Notes: generated by a model not told the origin, from the sequence alone. DNA of 64,000 bases from Shimia sp040225985 (GCF_040225985.1 NZ_JBBPEU010000001.1:558001-622000), one strand, 5' to 3'. Shown: positions 1 through 9,740, numbered from the stretch's first letter. Numbers and translations: made by a program.

Positions 1-360
1 CGTTTCCGCGTGGTGCAAGAACTGGAAGGGTTCCAACCCTACCGGCGGTGCGAGGTGAACTGGGACGGTTTCGCGCGCGATCTGGGCCCGGTTGAAAAAG
101 ACAGCGCATTCAACCGGTCCGCCTTCATGGATTTGCTGTCACGCTATTTTTCCGCTTTGGACCTGTCGACCGATTGGGAGACGCTAAAGGATACCGGCGA
201 CGAATTGCTGATCAACTCGCTATCCATGCTTCTGGATTTCGCCCAAGAGGACAAGCAGGCGCTGCTTGAGGCGCCGTCGCTGGCCACTCGTCGCGAAACC
301 CTGATCACCCTGATTGAATTTGCGCTGCGCGGCGGCGCCGGAGAGGATGTGTTGCAATGA
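1..360 (+). CDS. LON substrate-binding (N-terminal) domain protein, 5' truncated
   Basis: The reading frame is open from base 1, so the gene begins outside the window. The visible part reads RFRVVQELEGFQPYRRCEV..., like the second half of the LON peptidase substrate-binding domain, followed by a short helical tail with no ATPase or protease domain. Proteins of this kind are small stand-alone LON-N proteins of about 210-220 residues and unknown molecular role. The stop overlaps the start of the Trm112 gene by 4 nt (ATGA), which implies translational coupling. An internal GTG at 10 is not the likely start because the conserved domain continues upstream of it. Confidence 0.85.
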   Translation, partial: RFRVVQELEGFQPYRRCEVNWDGFARDLGPVEKDSAFNRSAFMDLLSRYFSALDLSTDWETLKDTGDELLINSLSMLLDFAQEDKQALLEAPSLATRRETLITLIEFALRGGAGEDVLQ

Positions 361-542
361 CCGAAACACAACAGGTATTTGACCGCCGGATGCTCGAGGC
401 GCTGATCTGCCCGCAGACGCGGACGACCCTGCGCTATGATGCTGAAAATCAGGAATTGATCTCAGAGGCCGCCAAGCTCGCCTTTCCGATCCGGGACGGT
501 ATCCCCGTCATGTTGATCGACGAAGCGCGCGAGCTCGCCTGA
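357..542 (+). CDS. Trm112 family protein
   Basis: This 61-residue protein has the pattern LEALICPQTRTTLRYD at the N-terminus and FPIRDGIPVMLIDEA at the C-terminus, typical of the YcaR/Trm112 family. Eukaryotic Trm112 activates several methyltransferases; bacterial members have no settled role. Only one cysteine (CPQT) remains of the zinc knuckle found in some members, so metal binding is unlikely. It overlaps the preceding LON-domain gene by 4 nt and converges with the UbiH-family gene 6 nt downstream. Confidence 0.9.
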   Translation: MTETQQVFDRRMLEALICPQTRTTLRYDAENQELISEAAKLAFPIRDGIPVMLIDEARELA

Positions 543-548
543 GGCGCC

Positions 549-1763
549 TCAGCGCATCAGGCGCGGCAGTTCGCCGTTCAGCCCTGCCGCTTCGCGCATG
601 AAGCCGCGCCGCAGGGCGGGCGAGGCGTTGACCAAACTCATGCCGATATCGCGCCCCAAACGCAGTAGCGGATTGTCATTTGAAAACAGCTTGTTGGTAA
701 TGTCTGTCGCGGCAATCAGGGTGTGCGTGTCGAAGCGGCGCCATTCCTGATACCGTTCCAGAACGTTGATGGTGGCAAAGTCTTCGCCCCTCTGTTTGGC
801 CTCTGACAAGATCTGCACAAGTGCGGCCACGTCCCGTAACCCGGCGTTCAACCCCTGACCGGCAATCGGATGCATCCCGTGTGCTGCATCGCCCACCAAT
901 GCCACGTGATCGGCCACAAAGTCGTTCGCGACTGTCAGGTTCAAAGGATAGGTGAAACGCGCCCCGGCAAGTTCGATCTTGCCAAGGAAATCCCCGAAAC
1001 GGGGGCGCAGGACCGCCATGTAGTCTTCGTCAGACAGGGCCTGGATCGCGGCGGCGTTTTCGTCGGTTTCGCTCCAGACGATGGACGACATGTTGCCGGG
1101 CAGCGGCAGGATCGCAAGCGGCCCCGGCGGCATGAAGAACTGGTGCGCCACGCCATTATGCGGTTTTTCATGGGAAATGGCGCAAACAAGGGCGGTCTGA
1201 CCATAGTCCCAGCCTGTCCGTTTGATCCCGGCGCGTAGCGCAACGCCGCTTTGGCGACCATCGCAGCCAACCAGCAACCGCGCCTGCAGTGTCTTCCCCG
1301 AGGCCAGCGATACAGCCACACCCGTTGCGTCGACACTCTGGTCAACCACACTGTCTTCCGAGATCTGGGAAATTCGGCTTTCTTTGGTCAACGCATCCAT
1401 GAACGCGCGGTAGAGGAACCGGTCCTCTAGCATGAAGCCCATTGGCCCTTCTTCGATTTCGTTATGGTCAAAATGAAGAAAGAACGGGGCCGGGCCTTCG
1501 CCCGCGCGGCCATCGGTGACCTTAATGTCCATCATCGGCTGCGCGTTTGCAGCAACCGAAGGCCACACGCCTATCGCTGATAACAACCTTTTGGAAGCCA
1601 GCGCGAGGGCATAGCCGCGCCCGTCGAAATTGTCGTCGGCCCGCGCCATTGTGGGACGGTTGTCGACGATGGTCACGTCAAAGCCGGCTTGGGCCAGTCC
1701 AAGGGCCAGGGCGGGTCCGTTCAGCCCGCCGCCCGCGATCAGAATATCGGTGTCAAACTGCAT
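549..1763 (-). CDS. UbiH/UbiF/COQ6-family FAD monooxygenase
   Basis: This is a flavoprotein hydroxylase of about 404 residues, probably of ubiquinone biosynthesis. The N-terminal dinucleotide-binding motif is GGGLNGPALALGLAQAGF; the second FAD motif is LVGDAAHGMHPIAGQGLNAG near residue 290, the UbiH-family signature. I start at ATG 1763 (MQFDTDILIAGGG) because the Rossmann strand follows at once; the open frame further upstream is arginine- and proline-rich and does not look like coding sequence. Which ring position it hydroxylates (UbiH, UbiF or UbiI type) cannot be read from the sequence. It is convergent with the Trm112 gene and divergent from the amidase gene. Confidence 0.88.
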   Translation of the reverse strand: MQFDTDILIAGGGLNGPALALGLAQAGFDVTIVDNRPTMARADDNFDGRGYALALASKRLLSAIGVWPSVAANAQPMMDIKVTDGRAGEGPAPFFLHFDHNEIEEGPMGFMLEDRFLYRAFMDALTKESRISQISEDSVVDQSVDATGVAVSLASGKTLQARLLVGCDGRQSGVALRAGIKRTGWDYGQTALVCAISHEKPHNGVAHQFFMPPGPLAILPLPGNMSSIVWSETDENAAAIQALSDEDYMAVLRPRFGDFLGKIELAGARFTYPLNLTVANDFVADHVALVGDAAHGMHPIAGQGLNAGLRDVAALVQILSEAKQRGEDFATINVLERYQEWRRFDTHTLIAATDITNKLFSNDNPLLRLGRDIGMSLVNASPALRRGFMREAAGLNGELPRLMR

Positions 1764-1852
1764 GCCCTCAATATGCGTGGCGAAACGGGATTGTCCATGA
1801 GTCGCAAGGCCGCTACCGTTCATTAAAGAGATATTTCTTCGGGGGAATGCGC

Positions 1853-3184
1853 ATGTTTGACTGGCTCGGGAAAAGCGCCGCAGAACTGGGGCGGGGGATT
1901 GCAGAAGGTGCGATTGATCCCGTGGCGCTGACGCAGGCTTTTCTCGGGGCGATCGACAGCCATGATGCGCGCGACCGGATTTATTCGGTCGTGACTCATG
2001 ACCGGGCCTTGGCCGAGGCAGAGGCCGCCGCCGAGCGCGCAAGGGCCGGCCATCGTCTGTCCCTTCTGGACGGCGTGCCGATCAGTTGGAAAGACCTGTT
2101 CGACAGTGCAGGTGTGGCGACTGAAGCGGGATCGCAACTGCTGGCAGGGCGGGTGCCTCAAACAGATGCCGAGGTGTTGCGCAATGCCACGGCGATGGGG
2201 CTTGTCTGTTTGGGCAAAACCCACATGTCCGAGCTGGCCTTTTCGGGCTTGGGCCTGAACCCGATGACAGCCACACCGCCCTGTATCAATGACCCCAAGG
2301 CCGTGCCGGGCGGGTCGTCCTCGGGCGCGGCGGCGTCTGTGGCCTTTGGGTTGGCTGCTGCCGGTATGGGATCTGACACGGGCGGATCGGTGCGCATCCC
2401 GTCAGCATGGAACGACCTTGTCGGCCTCAAAACCACAGAGGGGCGAGTTTCGTCCAAGGGGGTTGTGCCCCTGTGCGAAAAGTTCGACACGGTCGGTCCC
2501 TTGTGCCGCACGGTGGAAGATACTGCCCTGTTTCTTGCCGTTCTCGAAGGACGGGCGCATTCGGACCTGCGTGGCGCACGCTTGCAAGGCAAACGGTTTG
2601 CGGTTCTGGAAACGGCAGCGTTCGACGATATCCGCGAAGCCCCTCTTGCCGGTTTCACTGGTGCTGTAGAGCGGTTGCGCGACCTTGGTGCAGAAATCGA
2701 GAGCATTTCCGCCCCCGAGGTGGAAGAGGCGCTGGCCCTGTCCGGACCTCTGTTCACGGCCGAGGCTTATGGCCTTTGGCGGGATGTGATCGAGGCCCAT
2801 CCCGACCGCATGTTCGACCAGATTCTGGAACGTTTCCGGATCGGCGCCTCGTTTGACGGCCCAACCTATGTGGGGGCCTGGAAGAAGCTTGAACAGTTGC
2901 GTGCGACCTGGCACGCGCGTGTGAAAGGGTATGACTTGGTCTTGTTGCCGACCTCACCAATCCTGCCCCCTGACGCCGAGCGGCTGATGACGGATCAGGA
3001 TTACTATATCACTGAAAACCTGCTGGCCTTGCGCAACACCCGGATCGGGAATCTTATGGGGTTGTGTGCCATGTCTTTGCCGACCGGGGTGCCCAGTTGC
3101 GGGTTGATGATGCTGGGCGCGCCAATGCAGGAAGAACGTTTGTTGCGGACGGCCGCCGCGGTCGAGGCCGCGTTGCATGTCTGA
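1853..3184 (+). CDS. Amidase signature family hydrolase
   Basis: This 443-residue amidase has the Ser-cisSer-Lys triad: Lys80 in ISWKDLF, the glycine/serine-rich PGGSSSGAAASVAFG stretch and DTGGSVRIPSAWN. The family hydrolyses amide bonds, and GatA is a member. The nearby genes give no GatB or GatC, so this is probably a free-standing amidase of unknown substrate. Two in-frame ATGs lie at 1847 and 1853; I prefer 1853 because GGGGGA at 1841-1846 then sits 6 nt upstream. The gene leads a same-strand series with the aminotransferase and ftsK. Confidence 0.88.
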   Translation: MFDWLGKSAAELGRGIAEGAIDPVALTQAFLGAIDSHDARDRIYSVVTHDRALAEAEAAAERARAGHRLSLLDGVPISWKDLFDSAGVATEAGSQLLAGRVPQTDAEVLRNATAMGLVCLGKTHMSELAFSGLGLNPMTATPPCINDPKAVPGGSSSGAAASVAFGLAAAGMGSDTGGSVRIPSAWNDLVGLKTTEGRVSSKGVVPLCEKFDTVGPLCRTVEDTALFLAVLEGRAHSDLRGARLQGKRFAVLETAAFDDIREAPLAGFTGAVERLRDLGAEIESISAPEVEEALALSGPLFTAEAYGLWRDVIEAHPDRMFDQILERFRIGASFDGPTYVGAWKKLEQLRATWHARVKGYDLVLLPTSPILPPDAERLMTDQDYYITENLLALRNTRIGNLMGLCAMSLPTGVPSCGLMMLGAPMQEERLLRTAAAVEAALHV

Positions 3185-3187
3185 GAA

Positions 3188-3204
3188 CGGCCCGCACCGG
3201 GCCG
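3188..3204 (+). terminator. GC-rich hairpin after the amidase gene
   Basis: CGGCCCG and CGGGCCG are separated by CAC just after the amidase stop. There is no clear U-run, so it is a weak or Rho-assisted terminator at best. Confidence 0.35.
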
Positions 3205-3323
3205 GTGTTGACGCAAAGACACAACAAACGGAAAGGGCGGCATTTTTCTGGACGAAACCGGAAGGCTTCGGTACTTTGAGGGAAACGGGGCGCCAATGAT
3301 CCCGAACCTTGAGGCAGTTGAAT

Positions 3324-4499
3324 ATGTTTCCCGAGCGGTTTTCGAACCTACCGGCCTACGCGTTTCCGCGTCTGCGCGCGCTATTGGACCACCATCAGCC
3401 GGGCGGTGAAGTCGTACACATGACAATCGGAGAGCCGAAACATGCGTTTCCGGCTTGGGTCACAGATGTGATTGCCGCAAACGCGGAAGGGTTCAACAAA
3501 TACCCGCCGAACGATGGTGCGCCCGATCTGCTGGATGCAATTTCTGGCTGGCTCAAGCGCCGCTATGATGTGGATTTTGAAACAGACCGTCTGATGGCGC
3601 TGAACGGGACGCGCGAAGGGCTTTACAATGCGGCGATGGCGCTGTGCCCGGAGACCAAGAACGGCAAGCAACCTGTAGTGTTGATGCCAAACCCGTTCTA
3701 TCAGGTCTATGCCGTGGCGACGATTTCGGTCGGGGCCAAGCCCGTGTTCGTCAATGCCACCGACGAAAGCGCGTTTCTGCCGGATTATGCCGCGCTGGAC
3801 ACCGAAACGCTGGATCGCACAGCCATCGCCTATATCTGTTCGCCTGCCAATCCGCAGGGGGCCGTGGCCAGCCGCGCTTATTGGCGCGACCTGATCGCCC
3901 TGGCCGAGAAACACGATTTCCGCATTTTCGCAGACGAGTGTTATTCTGAAATCTACCGTTCCACGCCGCCAGTGGGCGCGCTCGAGGTGGCGGCCGAGAT
4001 GGGTGTCGACCCCGAGCGCGTGCTGGTGTTTCATTCGCTGTCAAAGCGCAGCAACTTGCCGGGGCTACGATCTGGTTTTGTGGCGGGTGGGTCGGAATGT
4101 CTACGTCGTATCCGCCAGTTGCGGGCCTATTCCGGGGCGCCCCTGCCGCTACCCCTGCAAATGGCGGCGGCCAAGGTTTGGGCGGACGAGGATCATGTCG
4201 TCATGAACCGGCGGCTATATGGCGAAAAATTTGACATCGCGGACGCGGTGTTTGAAGGGGTTCATGGCTATCACAGCCCCGAGGCTGGGTTTTTCCTGTG
4301 GCTGCCCGTCAAGGACGGTGAAGAGGCTGCATTGAAGCTTTGGCAAGAGACCGGCGTGCGGGTGCTTCCCGGCGCCTATCTCAGCCGCGACACAGATTCC
4401 GGCAATCCGGGAAAGAACTATATTCGGGTCGCATTGGTGGCCCCAAAAAACGAGGTGCAGTCTGCGTTGAGCACGTTGCGCGACTGTCTCTACGGATAA
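3324..4499 (+). CDS. Class I/II PLP aminotransferase (DapC-like)
   Basis: This 391-residue fold-type I aminotransferase has the motifs NPFYQVY, CSPANPQG, FADECYSEIY and HSLSKRSNLPGLRSGF, in which Lys is the probable Schiff-base residue. The closest named role for this type is succinyldiaminopimelate or aspartate transaminase (lysine/aspartate metabolism), but the substrate cannot be fixed by eye. ATG 3324 (MFPERFSNLPAY) is chosen over an upstream TTG; GAGG lies about 9 nt before it. ftsK starts 15 nt after the stop, so the two are probably co-transcribed. Confidence 0.85.
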   Translation: MFPERFSNLPAYAFPRLRALLDHHQPGGEVVHMTIGEPKHAFPAWVTDVIAANAEGFNKYPPNDGAPDLLDAISGWLKRRYDVDFETDRLMALNGTREGLYNAAMALCPETKNGKQPVVLMPNPFYQVYAVATISVGAKPVFVNATDESAFLPDYAALDTETLDRTAIAYICSPANPQGAVASRAYWRDLIALAEKHDFRIFADECYSEIYRSTPPVGALEVAAEMGVDPERVLVFHSLSKRSNLPGLRSGFVAGGSECLRRIRQLRAYSGAPLPLPLQMAAAKVWADEDHVVMNRRLYGEKFDIADAVFEGVHGYHSPEAGFFLWLPVKDGEEAALKLWQETGVRVLPGAYLSRDTDSGNPGKNYIRVALVAPKNEVQSALSTLRDCLYG

Positions 4500-4514
4500 A
4501 AGAGGGTACGAGGT

Positions 4515-7397
4515 ATGGCATATCAGGCGCGCGGGCGTGATCCGCTATTGGACAGCAACATGCAGGCCGCGATCGAAAAACGCGGCAAGGAACTCATTGG
4601 TATTGCGCTGATGGTGCTGGGGTGCATGGCCGCTGCCATGATCGCGTCATACACCCCCAATGATCCAAGTTGGATCTCTGCAACTGATGCACCTGTCCAG
4701 AACTGGATGGGCCGCTTCGGCGCATCAATTGCGGCTCCGTTGTTCATGATTGTGGGGTGGGGTAGCTGGGGGATTCCTTTGTTCCTGCTGGCATGGGGCC
4801 TGCGGTTCACCCTTCATATCGGTGAAGAGCGTGCGGTCTCGCGCCTCAGCTTTGCACCAATTATGCTGGCGCTGGCGTCGATTTATGCCGCGACACTTGT
4901 TCCCGGCGAAAGCTGGACCCACAGCTTTGGCCTTGGTGGGTTGTTTGGCGACACCGTGCTGGGGGCGCTTCTGAACATTCTGCCCGTCGGTACCACATTT
5001 GGCGTCAAGGCAATGTCTTTCGTCGCGGGTGTGGCCTTTGTGGCGTTGTCGATTTTCGTGCTTGGCTTTACCAAACCCGAGCTGCATCAGGTCGGGCGGT
5101 TCCTCGTGATTGGCATTATCCTGAGCTATGCGTCCCTTATGAACCTCTTGGGGCGTGGTGTGAATGGCGCCGCGCAGGCGGCCCAAACGGCCAAGGAACG
5201 CCGCCAGGAACGCAAGGCACAGGCCGAAGCGCAGGTCGAGATGGCGGCGGCCGCGGGATACGCCCATGCCTATGAAGAAGAACAGGTTCTGGACGAGCCA
5301 GGACATTATGATACGGAAACCACAGTCCAAGAAGCGCCCAAGCCGGGCTTGCTGGCGCGGGTGCCGAACCTGATCAAACGTGCGCCGGCGCCGGAGCCGA
5401 CCCCGATGCCCGAACCGGAACTGGTTGAGGCGCCGCTGCATTCGGACATTACCGAAATGCCGGGCGATGACCGGATTCGCGCCAAAATCGCGGATGTCAT
5501 CCGCGCACGGTCGGTGCCGGAACCGGAAAACGTCGCCCCCCCAATTGAAGAGGTGGCCCCGCTGACCAAGGGGCGCGGGCGTCGTCCCGATCCCCTGTTG
5601 CTGGATCCGATGCCGCACGGCACCTTGCCGCCCGAACCGCCTCTGACCGCAGCGCCGCGAGTGCAAGAGGCACCGATTGCTATGGACGTGCAGAACGCTC
5701 CGGTTGAGCCTGCCACGGTGCAACCTCTGCCACTGCAGCAAACCGAACCCGCGCCTGCCGTCACAATCCCGACCGCGGAACCGCGCAAGGTGGTCCAGCC
5801 GCGTGTGAATAAGCCGGTTCAGCCTTCGACTCGCGCCAAGGCCGAGGCACAGCCATCGCTTGCCTTTGAAGACCCCGCTGCGGCCTACGAATTGCCGCCG
5901 CTCAACTTGTTGGCCAATCCGATGGATATCCAGCGGCATCACCTGAGCGACGAGGCGCTGGAAGAAAATGCGCGCATGCTCGAGGCGGTGCTGGATGACT
6001 ATGGCGTAAAGGGCGAAATCGTTTCGGTCCGCCCCGGTCCGGTGGTGACGATGTACGAGCTTGAGCCGGCACCGGGCCTCAAGGCCAGCCGCGTGATCGG
6101 CCTCGCAGATGATATCGCGCGGTCGATGTCGGCGCTGTCCGCACGGGTGTCGACCGTGCCTGGCCGCAGCGTGATCGGGATCGAATTGCCAAACGAGAAT
6201 CGCGAAAAGGTCGTTCTGCGCGAAATCCTCGCGGCGCGCGACTTTGGCGACACCAACATGAAGCTACCCCTGGCGCTGGGTAAGGATATCGGCGGCGACC
6301 CCATGGTCGCGAACCTTGCCAAGATGCCCCACCTTCTGATTGCCGGGACCACAGGGTCGGGGAAATCGGTGGCGATCAACACCATGATCCTGTCACTGCT
6401 GTATCGTCTGACGCCGGATGAATGCCGGATGATCATGATTGACCCCAAGATGTTGGAACTCAGCGTCTATGACGGCATCCCGCACCTTCTGTCGCCGGTT
6501 GTGACCGACCCGAAAAAGGCGGTCGTAGCCCTGAAGTGGGTCGTCGGCGAGATGGAAGAGCGCTATCGCAAGATGTCCAAGATGGGTGTGCGTAACATTG
6601 ACGGTTATAACAGCCGCGTTGCGGATGCGCTGGCCAAGGGCGAGATGTTCTCGCGGACCGTGCAAACCGGATTTGATGACGACACGGGCGAACCCGTGTT
6701 TGAAACCGAGGAATTCGCGCCCGAGAAAATGCCTTATATCGTGGTCGTCGTCGACGAGATGGCCGACCTGATGATGGTGGCAGGCAAAGAGATCGAAGCC
6801 TGCATCCAGCGCCTTGCCCAAATGGCGCGGGCGTCGGGCATCCACATCATCATGGCCACACAGCGTCCCTCGGTCGATGTAATCACCGGCACGATCAAGG
6901 CCAACTTTCCCACGCGGATTTCGTTCCAGGTCACCTCCAAGGTCGACAGCCGTACCATTCTGGGCGAGATGGGTGCCGAACAACTGCTGGGGATGGGCGA
7001 TATGCTGTACATGGCCGGTGGCGCCAAGATTACGCGTTGTCATGGCCCCTTCGTATCGGATGAAGAGGTGGAAGAGATCGTTAACCACCTCAAGAGCTTT
7101 GGCCCGCCCTCCTATGTCGGCGGCGTCGTGGACGGCCCCGATGAGGACAAGGTAGACGGGATTGACGCTGTGCTAGGTCTCTCGACCGGTGGAAACACCG
7201 ATGGAGAGGACGCGCTCTATGACACGGCGGTTGCGATCGTCATCAAGGACCGCAAGTGTTCGACGTCTTACATCCAGCGCAAGCTTGCCATCGGCTATAA
7301 CAAGGCTGCGCGTCTTGTCGAACAGATGGAAGAGGAAGGGCTGGTCAGCCCGGCGAACCATGTCGGGAAACGGGAAATCCTCGTGCCCGAGCAATAA
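4515..7397 (+). CDS. ftsK: DNA translocase FtsK
   Basis: This 960-residue protein is the septal DNA pump that clears chromosome ends and activates XerCD at dif. About four membrane segments lie in residues 30-200, followed by a low-complexity Pro/Glu/Ala linker (about 220-460). The RecA-like motor has Walker A GTTGSGKSVAINT near residues 610-620 and Walker B YIVVVVDEMADLMM near 740. The C-terminal winged-helix gamma domain (CSTSYIQRKLAIGYNKAARL, from about 915) reads KOPS polarity sequences. A strong terminator follows, and the periplasmic carrier gene lolA comes next. Confidence 0.97.
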   Translation: MAYQARGRDPLLDSNMQAAIEKRGKELIGIALMVLGCMAAAMIASYTPNDPSWISATDAPVQNWMGRFGASIAAPLFMIVGWGSWGIPLFLLAWGLRFTLHIGEERAVSRLSFAPIMLALASIYAATLVPGESWTHSFGLGGLFGDTVLGALLNILPVGTTFGVKAMSFVAGVAFVALSIFVLGFTKPELHQVGRFLVIGIILSYASLMNLLGRGVNGAAQAAQTAKERRQERKAQAEAQVEMAAAAGYAHAYEEEQVLDEPGHYDTETTVQEAPKPGLLARVPNLIKRAPAPEPTPMPEPELVEAPLHSDITEMPGDDRIRAKIADVIRARSVPEPENVAPPIEEVAPLTKGRGRRPDPLLLDPMPHGTLPPEPPLTAAPRVQEAPIAMDVQNAPVEPATVQPLPLQQTEPAPAVTIPTAEPRKVVQPRVNKPVQPSTRAKAEAQPSLAFEDPAAAYELPPLNLLANPMDIQRHHLSDEALEENARMLEAVLDDYGVKGEIVSVRPGPVVTMYELEPAPGLKASRVIGLADDIARSMSALSARVSTVPGRSVIGIELPNENREKVVLREILAARDFGDTNMKLPLALGKDIGGDPMVANLAKMPHLLIAGTTGSGKSVAINTMILSLLYRLTPDECRMIMIDPKMLELSVYDGIPHLLSPVVTDPKKAVVALKWVVGEMEERYRKMSKMGVRNIDGYNSRVADALAKGEMFSRTVQTGFDDDTGEPVFETEEFAPEKMPYIVVVVDEMADLMMVAGKEIEACIQRLAQMARASGIHIIMATQRPSVDVITGTIKANFPTRISFQVTSKVDSRTILGEMGAEQLLGMGDMLYMAGGAKITRCHGPFVSDEEVEEIVNHLKSFGPPSYVGGVVDGPDEDKVDGIDAVLGLSTGGNTDGEDALYDTAVAIVIKDRKCSTSYIQRKLAIGYNKAARLVEQMEEEGLVSPANHVGKREILVPEQ

Positions 7398-7420
7398 AGG
7401 GCCGATCCACAAAATCGTGA

Positions 7421-7455
7421 AGCCGCCGGGGTGCAAATCCGGCGGCTTTCTTCTT
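7421..7455 (+). terminator. Intrinsic terminator after ftsK
   Basis: AGCCGCCGG and CCGGCGGCT form a perfect 9-bp stem with a 9-nt loop, followed by TTCTTCTT. It lies between the ftsK stop and the lolA start, so lolA may rely on read-through or its own promoter. Confidence 0.8.
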
Positions 7456-7466
7456 AGGTTAGAAGC

Positions 7467-8063
7467 ATGAAGCTATTTCGAATTTTCGCAGCCCCCGTGC
7501 TGCTTGTTGCGATGGCGCTTCCGGCGCAGGCCGAAAAGCTGTCGCTCAACGAACTGTCCCAGTACCTGAATCGGATGAAGACGGCGCAGGCCCAGTTTAC
7601 GCAAATCAACGATGACGGATCGATTTCCACGGGGAACCTGTATCTCAAGCGGCCGGGCAAGGCGCGGTTTGAATACAACCCGCCGGAAAAGGCGTTGATC
7701 CTTGCAAGCGCGAACAACGTGGCGATATTTGATGGCCGCTCGAACCAGCCGCCCGAGCAATACCCCCTGCACCGCACACCGCTGAGCGTGATCCTTGCGC
7801 GGAATGTCGACCTGTCGCGTGCGAATATGGTGGTCGGGCACGATTACGATGGCACCGCCACTGTGATTACGGCACAGGACCCCAAACACCCCGAATATGG
7901 TAACATCCAGCTGAGGTTCACCGACAACCCGGTCGAGCTGCGTCAGTGGATCATCAACGATGGCAACGGGGGGCGCACGACAGTTATTCTCGGAGACATG
8001 CAAACCGGCATACCCCTGAAGAACAAGATCTTCAGCATCGACCTGCACCTTTACGGAAATTGA
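7467..8063 (+). CDS. lolA: Outer-membrane lipoprotein carrier LolA family protein
   Basis: This 198-residue periplasmic protein has a signal peptide ending ALPAQA, followed by the LolA-type beta-sheet domain: AQFTQINDDGSISTGNLYL, RPGKARFEYNPPEKALI and VAIFDGRSNQPPEQYPL. LolA takes lipoproteins from LolCDE and passes them to the outer membrane. The gene begins about 70 nt after ftsK, an arrangement common in alphaproteobacteria. It converges with the lipoprotein transglycosylase gene, with a shared hairpin between them. Confidence 0.88.
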   Translation: MKLFRIFAAPVLLVAMALPAQAEKLSLNELSQYLNRMKTAQAQFTQINDDGSISTGNLYLKRPGKARFEYNPPEKALILASANNVAIFDGRSNQPPEQYPLHRTPLSVILARNVDLSRANMVVGHDYDGTATVITAQDPKHPEYGNIQLRFTDNPVELRQWIINDGNGGRTTVILGDMQTGIPLKNKIFSIDLHLYGN

Positions 8064-8064
8064 C

Positions 8065-8089
8065 AAACGCCCGGCCATGCCGGGCGTTT
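8065..8089. terminator. Bidirectional terminator between lolA and transglycosylase
   Basis: AAACGCCCGG and CCGGGCGTTT form a perfect 10-bp stem with a 5-nt loop between convergent genes. The A and T runs at its edges let it work on both strands. Confidence 0.8.
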
Positions 8090-8107
8090 CCAGTCAGCGC
8101 GATCAGG

Positions 8108-8695
8108 TCACCGGATACGTGCACATTTCTCGACTTGGAACTTATACATCTCGGCGCGTTCTCCCACACGATTTGCAACCGTCATCAACCACGGTTTGTT
8201 GCGATAGGTCCCACGGGCATAGCCGGTGTGCCCTTCGTGATAGGCAAGATACTGGCGCCGCGCGTCGGTCAGAGGAATGCCGTTCTTTTCCTTGGTCTTG
8301 TTCATGTACCAGCCCATGAAGTCGGTCGCATCGCGAATGTTGTCACGCCGTGCGCCGCGCCGCCCGGTCTCTTTCTGGTATTCTCTCCAGGTCGCATCCA
8401 GCGCTTGGGCATATCCATAGGCGCTGCTTTGACGACCCATGGGAAGAACCCCCAGGACATAACGATGCGGAGTCCGGGCATCCGAGTCGAATTTGCTTTC
8501 CTGATAGAGGATCGCCATCTGCACGTGGACGGGGACGCCCCACTTACGTTTGGTCGACTTGAACGCCTTGATAAATTGCGGGCGCTGTTTGAGGATCATA
8601 CAGGCGTCATCAAGGCTGTGTGGGGGTGTGTCGTACCCTCCGCCACAAGACCCAACCAGGACCACAACTATCAGCGCGCGAAAGAATCTGCTCAT
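8108..8695 (-). CDS. Lytic transglycosylase SLT-domain lipoprotein
   Basis: This 195-residue protein has a short hydrophobic leader and lipobox LVGSC (Cys near residue 17). The SLT-like domain shows AILYQESKFDSDA, where Glu is the probable catalytic acid, and SSAYGYAQALDATWREYQ, matching the family's GLMQ/TW region. It probably cleaves peptidoglycan at the inner face of the outer membrane. It is transcribed alone toward lolA. Confidence 0.85.
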   Translation of the reverse strand: MSRFFRALIVVVLVGSCGGGYDTPPHSLDDACMILKQRPQFIKAFKSTKRKWGVPVHVQMAILYQESKFDSDARTPHRYVLGVLPMGRQSSAYGYAQALDATWREYQKETGRRGARRDNIRDATDFMGWYMNKTKEKNGIPLTDARRQYLAYHEGHTGYARGTYRNKPWLMTVANRVGERAEMYKFQVEKCARIR

Positions 8696-8775
8696 CTGCC
8701 TCTCGCTTTTTGCTTTTGTATGTTTTGCGACAGTCTAAACGATCTTGAGACAGAGGAAAATGACATTCGCGTGGG

Positions 8776-9657
8776 TTACAACAGAAGCGCAAGTAACAGT
8801 GGCAGGCCCGCAATGGAAATCAGGGTCGACACGACGACAAATCCCGCCACGCTTTCGCTGTCGGCTCCATACTTCTCAGCCAGAAGATAGGCCGTTACGG
8901 CGACCGGAGTCGAAATTTGCAGGACAAGCACCCCGAAAGATACGTCTTCTAGCGCAAACCACGAAGCCATACCCCATGCAATCACCGCACAGATCACCAG
9001 CTTGGCAAAGGACAGCCCGATCGCCGTCACAACCCGGCCCGGCGTCAGACGCGCCACGGCCACACCAAGTGTGATCAGCATCAGCGGGATGGCCATTTGC
9101 CCGATAAGGTCCAACGTATTGGTCAGGAAGGACGGCGTTTCCCACCCCTGCCAAAGAAACAGCGCCCCTAGCAGGGTTGCGCCAATCATCGGCTCTTTCA
9201 GGATTTTGCCAAAGGCGCCGCGCCCTGCTACCAGCCAGATTCCGATGGTGAAGGACAAAACCGCGCTCACCGCCAGCAGGACCACCGCGCGTTCAAGGCC
9301 CGCCTGACCAAACGCGAACAGTGCCAGCGGGATCCCGAGATTGCCCGTATTGCCAAAAATGAAGGGCGCCAGATAGGTGCGCAGGTTCAGGCCAATGAGC
9401 GCCAGAAGGGCCCAGCCGACCACGCCCACAGCCGCATAGCTGAGGGTTCCTGCGATGGCCAACTGTCCCAAAGCCACGATATCCGCCTCGGTTTTCATGA
9501 GAGCGGTAAAGATCAGGCAGGGCACGGCCAGCGTCATCGCAAGCTGCGTAACAAATTGAATTCTGTACTCGAATCCGACTTTGACCCAAGTGAACCCCAC
9601 CCCGGCCAGCAGGAACACAGGAGCCGTGATTTCCAGAACTGTCAAAGCAAGGTTCAC
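8776..9657 (-). CDS. AEC family (auxin efflux carrier-type) transporter
   Basis: This is an integral membrane protein of about 293 residues with some ten hydrophobic segments and the pattern FGNTGNLGIPLALFAFG typical of AEC/malonate-type carriers. The family exports or imports small organic anions; the substrate is not evident. GTG at 9657 is chosen because AAGGAAA lies about 7 nt upstream; an ATG further out would add nine polar residues before the first helix. It is divergent from hspQ. Confidence 0.85.
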   Translation of the reverse strand: MNLALTVLEITAPVFLLAGVGFTWVKVGFEYRIQFVTQLAMTLAVPCLIFTALMKTEADIVALGQLAIAGTLSYAAVGVVGWALLALIGLNLRTYLAPFIFGNTGNLGIPLALFAFGQAGLERAVVLLAVSAVLSFTIGIWLVAGRGAFGKILKEPMIGATLLGALFLWQGWETPSFLTNTLDLIGQMAIPLMLITLGVAVARLTPGRVVTAIGLSFAKLVICAVIAWGMASWFALEDVSFGVLVLQISTPVAVTAYLLAEKYGADSESVAGFVVVSTLISIAGLPLLLALLL

Positions 9658-9740
9658 AGACTGTTTCCTTGAAAAATGTGGCAATTATTGGACAAAAGCC
9701 CCTTGAACGGGATACCTTTGGGGGATAGGGGCTGCAAGAT

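Noticed and set aside
4725..5942. A 405-codon open frame on the minus strand
   Set aside because: It lies opposite the FtsK N-terminal and linker regions and is arginine/glycine/histidine-rich.
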